From the NCBI RefSeq assembly GCF_021155775.2, contig NC_060234.1, positions 17,632,526 through 17,696,525 on the forward strand: 64,000 nt of DNA, read 5' to 3'. The DNA comes from Neodiprion pinetum. Lineage: Eukaryota; Arthropoda; Insecta; Hymenoptera; Diprionidae. The notes below the pieces were generated by a model. The model had not been told where the DNA came from and made no database searches. It saw only the letters and a list, made by a program, of their open reading frames with translations. Positions within the stretch are counted from its first letter, which is position 1, and every line of letters starts with the position of its first letter. The position numbers and the translations under genes were made by a program. Shown one piece after another: positions 34,021-44,234 of this stretch.

Positions 34021-36579
34021 AAAGTCGATAAATACCATGAGAACGAATAGAATTTATGAGCAACTTCGTAACGGTACAATTCAAAGGCAGAAGCCTTACC
34101 TTAACGGTTGACCTCAGGCACACAAACTGACTCTATTTTAAATTAAACTTAGAATAATAAAATGAAAGTAGAAAGAAAGGAAAGGACTTGAATTTATAGG
34201 AAGAAGTTAACGGTAGTACAATGATCGAGAGTATGGAAAAACGGTAGATACAATAATGGTAGAATGAAAGGAAGAAGGATCGGTAGCTGAAATCGAGAGA
34301 ATAATCGGAAGGATGCGGAAGAACGATGCTGTCACTCAGCAGGTCAAGCGTAGAATAGGAGGTCGTAGTTCGTCTCGCCGATCTCGCGGTTGTCGTGAGG
34401 TGATTCTTCTTTGATTGGTGGGTTGACCCCACCGCAAATAGGCCATCCCCCTGTGGCGAATATTGGTTACTGCGTGGTCATACGTTTTCCAAAAATTACC
34501 GCTAGATGTGGTGTAATGCGCTGCTCGCGATTTCGTCGTTGACACCAACTCGTACGATTTTGTAGTCGCTTCAATTTACGGTCCAGGCTGCCTATCATCG
34601 GGGACTTCTTTGACAGAGGCATACAGAGGGTGCCTCTCGGTCAAAGTTACCGGGTGGAGAGTGACGCCTCATTGTTCACCTCCACCGGCTTTTGTATAGG
34701 CAGTAGCTAGCTGCCTATACCTGAGGTCGTGCAGTCAGACGGTTGGCCAAACCGTGGACCACGACCCACACAATTAGTCCCTGCCGATAGGGAGGCAGCG
34801 TCGATCCTCAGAATGATGGCTTTATCAACCTGGACGTAGTGGTTTGGGGTCGGTCCGGCACCAGGCCGGTAAGTCGGAGGATGGCAGGCTACGGTCTGCC
34901 CTTCACGCCATCCTTACGGCATCCGATAGAGTTGGCGGCTGGTTCCTCTTCGAGGAATGATGACAAATGATAATTTTTATTGATTTTTTTTAGGTAAGTA
35001 AATATTTTTCGCTAAAAATCAATAAAAATTATCATTTGTCAAATTATTAATAATTTCGGATCTGCATTCCGTCAAATATATGCATATATTTATTGTTCAG
35101 TTGATGATTCTGGGTTTATAATACATATAAATTAATTTTTGTTGTATTTACGAAAAAAAAAGCATAATTTTAAACAGTCCGAAGTTTGAGGCTCGATATT
35201 TTTGAAACGGCTGGATTTACGCAAAATGTCAATCAGACCTTTTTTGTAGAGCATCAAATTTCCTATAAGACCTGATTTTGTCATACTTATGAAGTAGCTC
35301 GTTATCCCATCACAAAATTCCAAAGTTCAAAAAAAAATTTTCCCATGTTATTTAAATGGGAAATAGAAAATTACAAATCGCCACCTCTAAATATTAATAT
35401 TAAGAGCTTATATTTTCACAGGGTCATTTTCTAGAGATACTCTGACGATTTTTCAATGTTCTTTGAAAAAAAAAAAATAGTCGGTTTTTTTGGGACACTC
35501 TAATGTGCATGGCAGTTAGTTGTTTTGTTACGTGCGGAGCGGTCTCGCACACGACGACTTAACCCTCTAGATAACCGTAGAGGTTTATATTTAATTTTGT
35601 GTGGGTAGGTTGGTGATCGTCCTCTACAGGGCGATCCTTGTGAATAGGGTGGAGGATTTATTATTAAAATTTTAGAAATGTTTACGATAGAATGCAAGCT
35701 TTTTAATGATCAAATAAAATTGGAAAGCAAGAAAATTGGTGACGAGGAAGCTTACAGGAAACGTTCTTAACCTAATGTTTCATTCATTCGTCTACTCACT
35801 CTTGGGTGGTTTCTACTCACTCTCTCACTTGATTATGATTACACTTATCACTACACGGCTCGACTGAGTTCGTGGCACAGCTTTAAACACTTATTCCAGC
35901 TTCAAGGACTAACGCCACGACGCGAGACGCTTTTGAGTACCGCTTCTAGATTTAGAGGGGCTCCCACTCTAATCGTCGGTGACTCTAAGTCTGATTCTCT
36001 TTACACAACAGCTTTGAAGGAGCCGGGTTCCGTAGATGTCGTTATTAGGCTGTTTCTAACGGGACTAACTTCGCTCGCTCGTCCAACACTCCTTGGAGCG
36101 TCAGACAGCGAGCGAGGTTTTTGCTGATTTTACAATGCAGAACAAAAGCTCGCCTCGCGATGATCATTCTAGAAGCGCGTGATCTCGCGCTCGCCTCATC
36201 CCGGTGTTGATTACACCCGGAATCTGGCGGGCGCGGGAACGCTGACGGTGCATCGGTCAACTGCGCCGCTGCGGTTTCGTCGTGCCACGAACTGAATTAT
36301 AAGATGGTTGAATTATATGTATTTAATTGTGAAATTAAGGCTATGCTTCCTCGTCTATTTTAAAAGCGAATTAATAATTAATGATATGGTTATACAATGT
36401 TATACTTGGGTATATGCAGCGTTCGTGACAGTTTCAATTTTTATTTTTGTTCATTCTTTGATCGTTGGCCAACGAATTGCAGATTGCATGAGGCACGTGC
36501 AAGTACAAACAGACAAACGAGTTTCAAATAATAATAAATAATGATAAAAATAAAAAATATTTCAATTCCGTATCTGAGT
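34021..36579. other. Interior of the long-TIR element, no gene recognised
   Basis: Contains a perfect 10-bp-stem hairpin GTATAGGCAG/CTGCCTATAC (about 34696-34722), an 81-bp palindrome (34961-35041), and a GC-rich patch at 36130-36290. Short ORFs have no domain signature. Confidence 0.45.
34961..35041. repeat. 81-bp palindrome
   Basis: TGACAAATGATAATTTTTAT at the left is mirrored exactly at the right end; arms are about 28 bp. Possible small MITE. Confidence 0.75.
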
Positions 36580-37509
36580 GACTTCGTAACTATCGAATAA
36601 ATAATTCTTTCGTATTTGTGTATTTCTTTGCTTATTTGTAAATCTCTATTAGTCTACTTCTGTAATTTCTACCGTATCTTGAGCCATATTGGCTTCATCT
36701 TCCTTTTCTTAATTTTTTGTGCTAGTACTGCTTATTATATTTTATTTATATTGCGCTTATTGTATCGTAAATTGAGTTCCTTGGAGTATAACCGAGCGTA
36801 AAGTTAGTCGCTAAATACTGCCGAACCTTTCCTATTGCCATTGACAATCTTATATTATTTTTTCTTGTTATTCTTTTCTTTGTATCTTTCCGCAGTACCG
36901 TATTTCTGTGTTGAATTAAGTTCTGTGTATTATCCCTGATTTTATTGTACTCAGGTGTATTTAATGTATTTCTTTATTTTGCAAACTCTCTGAATTGCTC
37001 ACTCTCTCGAAATTATATTGTAAGGTTTCTGGATGTAATTTCTCGAATTTTCAAATATTGTAAATTATTAATTCTCTCGTCTGCGCTACCACTTTTGTAA
37101 ACCCTTAATGAGTGTCAATTCTTCATACCAGTTAAAATCTATGGTAAAGTTTGTCTTATTCTTCCGCTATTATCTCTCGCTATTGACCCGTTCATTTTCC
37201 CTGACTTGAGTTTATTCTTTATTTTTTTGTTTCTTTAATTCTTTAGTTATCGTAAGCCGCCTTGATTACTGCCACTCTACCAGTTCGTGTGAGTACCTTA
37301 GCCTAGCCAGCCATACAACGGGTTCTCTAGTTATTTTTCGTATTGTTTCGTATTGTCTCATATTGATTCCAATTATTGTTTGAAATTCGACGCTAAAGCG
37401 TATGACGCCCAACATTTGATTTTGTTATAGTTTAGTAATTTCGAGTTATTGGAGAATCGCGCCAAAGTGTCAAGTAAGTAAGTTTTGAAGATAGAGTAGA
37501 GATATGCAC

Positions 37510-37805
37510 AGTAGGTAGCTTAGGAAACTAAGAATGATTTATTACCGACGTACAGATATTCCTGAGATGTTCAATATCTTGACGTAAATTAACTGCAAGA
37601 GGATGTGCAACAATATTACACATCGCAAGAAGAAGACGTTTGTAATACACCGGTTCCACAGCTAAGACGCTAGCACGTTCATAACTAGAAACATGGTCTA
37701 GTTCAATAGTGTTTGGTTATAGCAGTGTAGTTTTCATCTAGGCCATGAATGTTCCGTTTGTGCTCCTTAATTTTAGTGTGTAGTTTTTTAGACGTACTAA
37801 TCATC
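37510..37805 (-). pseudogene. Penelope-like element 3' fragment, inverted copy
   Basis: The minus strand codes KIKEHKRNIHGLDENYTAI and, after a frameshift, ERASVLAVEPVYYKRLLL and AHPLAVNLRQDIEHL: the C-terminal half of the PLE GIY-YIG endonuclease region. It is about 90% identical by eye to 38520-38770 on the plus strand, facing it. The GIY-YIG signature itself is cut off. Confidence 0.75.
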
Positions 37806-37959
37806 AACGATAATCAGTTCATCAAAACTGTCTAGTACCACAAATCCACGTGGTCACCAAGGTATTCACATTATCGTTCGCACCACCCTAGATCATACAA
37901 GACCGGTACGATCAACTGCTTGGTGGACAGAGCCATTAGATTGTCTAGCTGAGAATTTC

Positions 37960-38774
37960 ATAATAAGAATCTTTCTTTGATCTATGACGTATTACGCAAG
38001 AACGACTATCCTTTAAACATATACAGAAGAGGCACCTCTTGATCTTGTCATCTAATGACCCCAACAACAATGATCTTGATGACGTTCCAATCATTCCAAA
38101 AAATTTTGTGTCTATTCCTTATGTTGCTGCCTTTTTTGAGTCGTTAAATAGAATTTTCGCTAGGTACAACATCCAATTTGTTGGAAAAAACAAGCATGAC
38201 TTATGTCCATTTTTTGACTCAGGCAAAGACCGTTTACGTATTAAGAATTTTCGTCTCTTCAAGCACCAGTAAGAATATAATGTGTAGGTGAAATGTTGTA
38301 GGGCGGCTGGATGGTGTAGTAAAGTAAAACTCCGACTAAGCATCTCTAATCGCCAGGTTCGATTCCTGGCTCCGTCGTTAATTTTTCGAGATCACCAAAT
38401 TTTCGAATTTACACTCCTTCAAAGACCGTTTACCTTTGGACAAGCGTTTTTGTGTGGTTCACAAAATTCCCTGCAAAAACTGCGATAAGATATACATTGG
38501 GCAAACAAGTAGGCAATTACATACTAAAATTAAGGAGCACAAACGCAACATTCACGGCCAAGATGAAAATTACACTGCTTTAACCAGACACTCCATTGAA
38601 CTAGACCATGTTTTTAATTATGAACGTGCTAGCGTCTTAGCCGTGGAACCGGTATATTACAAACGTCTTCTTCTTGAGATGTGTAATATTGTTGCACATC
38701 CTCTTGCAGTTAATTTACGTCAAGATATTGAACATCTCAGTAATATCAATACGTCGGTAATACATTATTCTTAG
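37960..38774 (+). pseudogene. Penelope-like element: RT end, linker and GIY-YIG endonuclease
   Basis: Plus-strand blocks: RKNDYPLNIYRR (near 37995, end of RT thumb), SIPYVAAFFESLNRIFARYNI (38107-38170), then, past the SINE insertion, FCVVHKIPCKNCDKIYIGQT (38445-38505), where IYIGQT with the preceding CKNC is the PLE form of the GIY-YIG nuclease with its zinc-finger-like cysteines. The frame then stays open to TAG at 38774. GIY-YIG cleaves target DNA for PLE insertion. If the insertion and one TSD copy are disregarded the upstream and downstream frames agree. The RT catalytic core is missing, so this copy is 5'-truncated. Confidence 0.8.
38238..38419 (+). mobile_element. tRNA-derived SINE inserted in the PLE
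   Basis: A 182-bp insertion bounded by perfect 14-bp repeats CAAAGACCGTTTAC (38224-38237 and 38420-38433). It carries a box-A-like TGGATGGTGTAG and a perfect box B GGTTCGATTCC (38356-38366) in a CCAGG/CCTGG arm, and shares its sequence after box B with the SINE at 9949-10024. Confidence 0.85.
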
Positions 38775-39420
38775 TTTCCTAAGCTACCTATTGTGCATAT
38801 CTCTATCATCAAAACTATCTTGTTTCGCTTCTATCTTCCTAAATCATATCTGTGTCTGTTACTAGCCGGTAATCCTTTCTTCTAGTCCGACCGTTGTTGT
38901 CTCAGCGTCTCTAACGGTTATCTAATTTCAATGTCTGTCCTTCCTTGCTAGTAAATTTGCTCCAAGATGCGAGCTTGGGAGTTTCGTATTGCACTGTATA
39001 ATTGTAATGTAGCAGTGTATTTTGAAATTTTATTCTGTGAATCTGCTTCATCGTTATGTCCACATCAAGTTTTATTATCCAAAAAATTCTCGCACCAGGT
39101 GGATATAACCCCTTTTCTCTGTTAAATTAAATCGCATTTACTTGGTGATGTGCTTTTTATGCTATTTTAAGCTATTTTTTAAGTTGTATATCTTTATTCA
39201 TTATTTATCTATTGATTGATTTATTTTTTTGTTTTTATTTTTTCTATGTATGATGTTTTTTTTTCTCCTTTCTCTCTTTCTGTAGAGAACCTCGGCTTGT
39301 TATTGTGACAGATTATTTAAAAAAATTCGTTCTAAGGAGGGCCTGCACTCAGGCCGACACGTGAACAAGTTGGAGATTTTTCACTGACCTGCATATCTAA
39401 GAATCAAATAATTATTCGTC
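38775..39420 (+). other. PLE 3' untranslated region
   Basis: No gene. Ends in the hammerhead-like block at 39332-39363. Confidence 0.5.
39332..39363 (+). ncRNA. Decayed hammerhead-like core at PLE end
   Basis: CTAAGGA, helix GGCCTG/CAGGCC with CACT loop, then GACACGTG where GAAAC would be expected. Same layout as 8652-8690 with core changes, so inactive. Confidence 0.4.
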
Positions 39421-39458
39421 AGTATCGAGGTCAAGAAAATCATATTCGTACAATAATT

Positions 39459-40020
39459 TTATTTAACAGTATCGTAACCAGGATGATATATTTGCCAGAA
39501 ATGCGGGACCGTTCTTGTAGATGCTTCTGCGCAGTAACACGAATCGTACACCCTCGCCATCCGCACAGTATGATAATTTTGTAGCCAATTTTGAAGTATC
39601 AAAACGTTTTGTGTTGCACAGATTGCGTTGGGTACTATATGCACGTCACATCTTAGAGACACAGCTGAAGTTTTTTGCAAGGTTTGAAGCGATGGACAGC
39701 GAAAGTCCGGCAAATCGATGATTTGAACTTTAAGGACAATTTTAGGCGACCAATCTCGTTTTTCTTCTCCTTTCACGTACTCGGTTTCAGCTTTGCACAG
39801 CCTGTCTGATGGTCAATTGAACTTCCTCAAACGGTATGTTTCCACAGCTCCAAGGTAAGCCGTGAAAATCGCGTTCCAATCAAGAATTTTGGCTTTTGTG
39901 TTTAACGTCCATAAAATCACATCCGTAAGGTGGCTTGAAGAAAAAAGTTGATAGAGGTACTTCCGAGTAGATTGGAATTATAGCAAATTATTTCAATATG
40001 AAGGTATCATTGTAAGGTCT
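39459..40020 (-). pseudogene. Polinton B 'DVQCF' protein fragment
   Basis: From about 39940 the minus strand reads HGLPWSCGNIPFEEVQ and, after a shift, YVKGEEKRDWSPKIVLKVQI and DFRCPSLQTLQ, to the stop at 39459. These align with HGIPWNAGNKSQKD and YVKREEKKAWLREIL of Polinton A (18448-19320). At least two frameshifts and one in-frame TGA. Here the gene lies downstream of the major capsid gene; in Polinton A it lies between LP and polymerase. Confidence 0.6.
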
Positions 40021-40090
40021 ATGGAAGACTTTTATGTCAAAGATAAGCTTCACCTTTAAATTGTGCGAGATAGTGGAACCGGGTCAGCTT

Positions 40091-41466
40091 TTATACGAAC
40101 TTTTTCACCCCGCCACTGAGTGGGTTGTATTCGACAATACGATCGCGAACAATCAAGCAATGCGCCGATGTTTCAGCGGGAAAGTTGGCTTTAGCTTCAA
40201 ATTCAAGACGGATGTCGACAGGTCCGTACTTCAGAGATTCGTTTTGTTTTGAACAGTCGATAACGAATGGGGGGCGTCTCGAAGAAATTCACTCTTTATC
40301 AGCAGCGGCTCGGGGTTCTTGTCGTAGTAGGTAGCTTGGAAATTTGCGTACATCTCGTACAGGAGCGCGTACAGACTATGACCCATGTTGAGGTTCAGGT
40401 TACCGTACGGATAAGATTAAAAGTTTGAAAACAGCTTGACGTCCGTGATATTACAATGATCGAAATGACTTGCGTTCTTGCCAGTCTTGTTCTTTCGACT
40501 TGTTTGGAAACCCAAAATGACGTATCGAGGTTTTTCAAGCTAAGTGGAAGTTTTCACAGTCCAAACGTGTTTCGATGTTGTGGGAAGTAAGGGATATTCG
40601 TACAATTCCCAACTGCGGAAGCTCATCGAAATAGGCGGATTTTTCTGAATGAAATTTAGTAGATCAACTTTTTTCTGATCCGCGAGTTTCAAGTACGGTA
40701 TTAGCCATTCCACTGCATTGATCATGATTTTGAATTCCTCCTTTTGAGTCTGCACGATTGCGTTGACGTCAGTTTTTGATCTTGTCAAAATTAACTCACG
40801 TTTAGCGTTGACAACGATCTTGCGGTAGTCTTCAGCGAAACACAATATCATACTGAGCGGTATTAGTACGTCAAAATTACCCTCGGCATCGGTTAATTTT
40901 TTCTTCTCTTCTACATCAAGCCATCCAGCGTTCTCCATCAGCCAAGTCTGGCCAGGGTGCAGGGAAGCGTAACCCTTGATAAGACTTGTCAAGCCAACGA
41001 TCTTGCTTCTATCAATCTCAACTACATCAATTTCAGAGCGAATTTCTTCAAATAAATGACAGATCGCGTTGTTTACGAGCTGTGTGTTCACAGTAGCTGT
41101 ACCATCAGGTTTGAGGAGTCGTCCATGGATATGTACCGAACTTTTGCTGGGTAATATGCATAAATCCTAGTACTGAACGGTAGGTCGAATTTGATCGCTG
41201 TTGTTGAAAGTTGACGAAGCGTAAGGTTTGTGAGCGTAAATCTCGTAATGCGCAACGGATTCGTCAAAAATGACTGATGTTTGAATGTTCAAGATTTCTT
41301 CCTCCATGATACGTAGCAGATGATAAAACAGCAAAATCGGATTTTTAGTTGTCGGAAATTCTTCTTCCAAAAGGTGTCAGTTCCGGACCCAGAGCTATCA
41401 GGAACTCCACGTTTCGAGGTGTTGAGGGTTTGAGAATCGATCGATGACTGACTTAATCGGGGCATG
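40091..41466 (-). pseudogene. Polinton B major capsid protein (double jelly roll)
   Basis: The central ORF (40540-41091) reads NNAICHLFEEIRSEI, HPGQTWLMENAGWL, FKIMINAVEWLIPYLKLAD and MSFRSWELYEYPLLP. Upstream, FDESVAHYEIYAHKPYASS (41220-41290) is the N-terminal part; downstream, in another frame, come YVILGFQTSRKN and DIRLEFEAKANFPAE ... RIVEYNPLSGGVKKFV, ending at TAA 40091-40093. About 440 residues in all, normal for Polinton MCPs. Frameshifts near 41100 and 40540 and one stop near 40420 disable it. Expected role: capsid shell. Confidence 0.8.
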
Positions 41467-41521
41467 TCGATTTATTGATATACCTACTCTTTGACAGTCT
41501 GTTATATACAATTCCCATCGT

Positions 41522-42212
41522 TTATTGCGATCTGATATGTAGTCTCACGGTAATAACTTCTCTACGAAAATCAACCAGGTCTCCGTCTTGATCAACCAAC
41601 CGGATTTGAACGTAATCTATGGTCCTGACGGCGATCCGAAGGTAAATGACGTGCGACGGTAGGTACTTCCACGATCTTATATCCTGGTGGGATAGTCGGG
41701 AAAAACTCGTGAATAGTGTGTACTTTGTGTCCATTGACGTAGGCGCCTGTTGAAATGCTACACTCGACTCGCAACGCGTTGACCTTGAGTATAGTTACAG
41801 GCACGTCTGATTCGTGAGTTTTATCAACCTCCAATACACGTGGTGTAAATCCCAAAACTTGAGCGATGGAATCGTTCGGCTCAAAATTGATCGTGTGGTT
41901 GCATGTGATTTCGCTGCGTAATGTATTATTGTTGGGATTGATGCTGAGCCTGATATCTGTATTTTTTAGCACGTTTTGAAGATACTTCTGTATGTCCTCG
42001 ATCTCGTAGCTGCCGGTAGGTATGGTGATCACTTTATCAGCTACGTAAATTTTATTGTGACCAACATCAACGTTGGGAATCGAATTAAAGGTTAACAATT
42101 CTACCAAGCTAAGAGCATAACTTTTATCACGAGCAAGTTCGATCGGTGGGAAACATTGTGCCTCGAGAATCGAAGAGGTTCCCGAAATCGTTAACGTTGA
42201 TGAATCATCCAT
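41522..42212 (-). pseudogene. Polinton B minor capsid protein (single jelly roll)
   Basis: ATG 42212, 30 bp after the protease stop. Blocks: LVELLTFNSIPNVD, NKIYVADKVITIPTGSYEIE, HTINFEPNDSIAQVLGF, VECSISTGAYVNGHKVHTIHEFF, and the end VRLHIRSQ. One frameshift near 41680 separates the two reading frames; otherwise it is complete (about 230 residues). It forms the penton-like vertex protein in Polinton models. Alignment with Polinton A copy is continuous but clearly diverged. Confidence 0.8.
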
Positions 42213-42242
42213 GACTGCGAGTGGTAAACTAACTTTGATGAA

Positions 42243-42640
42243 TCATGCACCATATTTATACAGCTCACCACTCAGAAATTTCAGACACAAGTGTCCGCAT
42301 TCAAATGTATCATAATCCTGGTACCTTTCATGATTGTATTTAACACTACCAACGCCGAGGTATTTCATGAGGTCTGAGGGTGCTTGAAGGTTGACGAAAC
42401 TGTCAAATTGAATTTATTGTCGCGTTTCTTGTATGCAACCCAGTGTGTTCCCGGACCGTCTTTGTCGTCAAGCTTGATTATAGCTGACTCGTTTTTCGTG
42501 GACCGTTTTTGGGCATTTCATTACGCATGAAAACACCGCGTAAATGCGGAACTTTGAAGATTTTTGCATATTTTAACAAGTCCCAATCAGTCAGAGCCCG
42601 ACGTGGTAGCATCGCATCTAGTTTTTTGAAAGATGGAGAC
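42243..42640 (-). pseudogene. Polinton B adenain-like protease
   Basis: LPRRALTDWDLLKYAKIF and HLRGVFMRNEMP (42600-42510), NESAIIKLDDKDGPGTHWVAY (42495-42433; catalytic His in GTHW), FDSFVNLQAPSDLMKYLG and YDTFECGHLCLKFL (42300-42270; nucleophile Cys in the CGHxC motif). All catalytic residues are readable, but at least two frameshifts (near 42500 and 42420) split them. Stop TGA at 42243-42245. The start overlaps the tail of the PLA2/pX gene. Adenain-type proteases mature the capsid. Confidence 0.75.
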
Positions 42641-43401
42641 CAAGACCTGTTTTGTACGGTTTCATATCAAGCCCTTCGCCCAACGCGATAGCTTCCATAG
42701 TTGTGTCGTTTGCTCTCTTCCTGTTCTCGTTTAGCAGCATTTGCATAGTTCACAGCTTTTGCTATACCTGCCACACCACCGGCTAACGCGCCTGTAGCAC
42801 TGAGTACAGCGAAAATAGGAATCAGAAACGGTAGAAAACCACCGACTTTTGACGATACTGGTAGGACGCGAGGTGTTCGCACTTTACATTTACCACCCGC
42901 TTTTTTAACGGCGTTTTCAGCTTCCTTTAGCGCAGATTCGATAGCTACTTTTGCATCGTTGCTTGGAACCATAGAACGTTTTGCAGCATTTATAATTTTT
43001 CTCAAGGTCACATTTTTTGGTCTTCGAATTCTCATTCCAAGTTTTGATTTTACTTTCATTGTATTAGCTATTGCCCATACGGCTGCTTTTTCACCCAAAT
43101 TGGCGTTCGTCGCGAAAACCTATTTCCAAGCTTTCTCAGCCCACACCCTATCAGCCTCGTTTTCAACCTCAAGATTTTCGCGATTCTGCGAGCAAGCAAT
43201 GTCGTGGTCCTTGCAACCTGCGTCGAGAAGATTGATTCCCGGATCACCCCGCACGAGTCTCTTTGTTAATTTTGTACCAGGACCACAGTACTGATAACCA
43301 GGTACATGCAATTCGACTGGAAGGCTGTTGATGATTTCATTCACCAGACCCGTGCCACGATGTTGCCGCCTGCTACTTCGTTTACCTCTACACACGATCA
43401 T
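42620..43401 (-). pseudogene. Polinton B virion protein: PLA2 domain plus pX-like tail
   Basis: One frame from ATG 43401 to 42667 with a single in-frame TAG (43120-43122). Residues 19-63: LPVELHVPGYQYCGPGTKL (Ca-binding loop) and GDPGINLLDAGCKDHDIA (His-Asp dyad), a parvovirus-like phospholipase A2. After the TAG: NTMKVKSKLGM, a basic stretch, and GGFLPFLIPIFAVLSATGAL followed by GGVAGIAKAVN, as in adenovirus pX-type tails. A late frameshift near 42700 hides the conserved C-terminus LGEGLDMKPYKTG. PLA2 activity in parvoviruses breaches endosomes; here a capsid-associated role is inferred. Confidence 0.8.
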
Positions 43402-43464
43402 GTTCGTGCGTTGACTGAAGAAAACTGCTTCAAAACGGAATATTTATAGCAAATCCGATCAGTC

Positions 43465-44178
43465 ATGTCCGAGATGCGGTTTGAGAAACAACCTACTAAG
43501 CTTTCCGTGATGAATTTTGACGAACTTTCGGAGCAAAATGTCGAAACGCACAAACGGCACGGTGAATTACTCCCGAACAGTGTACGTGCAAGATTCCTTG
43601 GACCGTCGAATCGTGGTAAAGCTAATCTGTTGCTCACACTTATAACCCATCCCAACGGACTTAGATTTGAAAATATATATATCTACTCAAAATCTCTCAA
43701 CCAACCGAAATACCAATTATTGAAGCAATTGTTGGACAATGTTCGGAATATGGATTATTTTGCGTTTACCGAGCGTGAGCAAGTAATTACACTGGGAGAA
43801 ACACGACCCAAGTCAATAATCGTATTTGACGATGTAGCGTGCGAGAAGCAGGTCAATATTAGAGCCTACTTTTGCATGGGTAGACATCACGACGTTGACT
43901 GTTTCTATCTCTGTCAGACGTACACGCGTATTCCCAAACATCTCGTGCGCGACAACGTAAACTTATTCGTGTTATTCAAACAAGACGATATGAACCTGAG
44001 ACACGTATACAACGATCATGTAAACACCGATATGTCTTACACAGAGTTTAAAAGTGTGTGCTCTGCATGCTGGAACGGTGAGAAGTACGTGTTTCTGGCG
44101 ATCGACAAAGACAGTGAGCTTAACGAAGGACGATACAGGAAGGGATTCGATTCTTTTGCTAGCCTGGAAAAGAAATGA
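43465..44178 (+). CDS. Polinton B packaging ATPase (FtsK/HerA/A32-like)
   Basis: Intact ORF of 237 codons, start ATG 43465 divergent from the PLA2/pX gene (63 bp apart). Walker A is GPSNRGKANLLL (about residues 48-59), Walker B SIIVFDDV (about 118-125), then YLCQTYTRIPKHLVRDN (sensor-like Gln) and the conserved end IDKDSELNEGRYRKGF. Family members pump DNA into preformed capsids. Oddity: the usual GK(T/S) has become GKA, which removes the Mg-coordinating hydroxyl, so activity is doubtful although no stop is present. Length fits the family. Next gene starts 57 bp downstream on the same strand. Confidence 0.85.
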   Translation: MSEMRFEKQPTKLSVMNFDELSEQNVETHKRHGELLPNSVRARFLGPSNRGKANLLLTLITHPNGLRFENIYIYSKSLNQPKYQLLKQLLDNVRNMDYFAFTEREQVITLGETRPKSIIVFDDVACEKQVNIRAYFCMGRHHDVDCFYLCQTYTRIPKHLVRDNVNLFVLFKQDDMNLRHVYNDHVNTDMSYTEFKSVCSACWNGEKYVFLAIDKDSELNEGRYRKGFDSFASLEKK

Positions 44179-44234
44179 AATCTAACGTTTTCGAGCAAGA
44201 GACGCAGTAGCATTGCAGACTCAGTTGCGTCAAC

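Larger units (their letters stand above)
30558..37482. mobile_element. Unidentified element with about 0.9-1.3-kb TIRs
   Basis: TTGACACTTTGGCGCGATTC at 30566 is matched by its inverse ending at 37473. The arms (30566-33840 without the Sailor insertion; about 36580-37473) align over most of their length: shared blocks include AGAGAACCCGTTGTATGGCT, GGTAGAGTGGC and CTCCAAGGAACTC. The interior (33840-36580) has no convincing coding sequence. No TSD could be fixed. It is probably a non-autonomous long-TIR DNA transposon. Confidence 0.65.
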
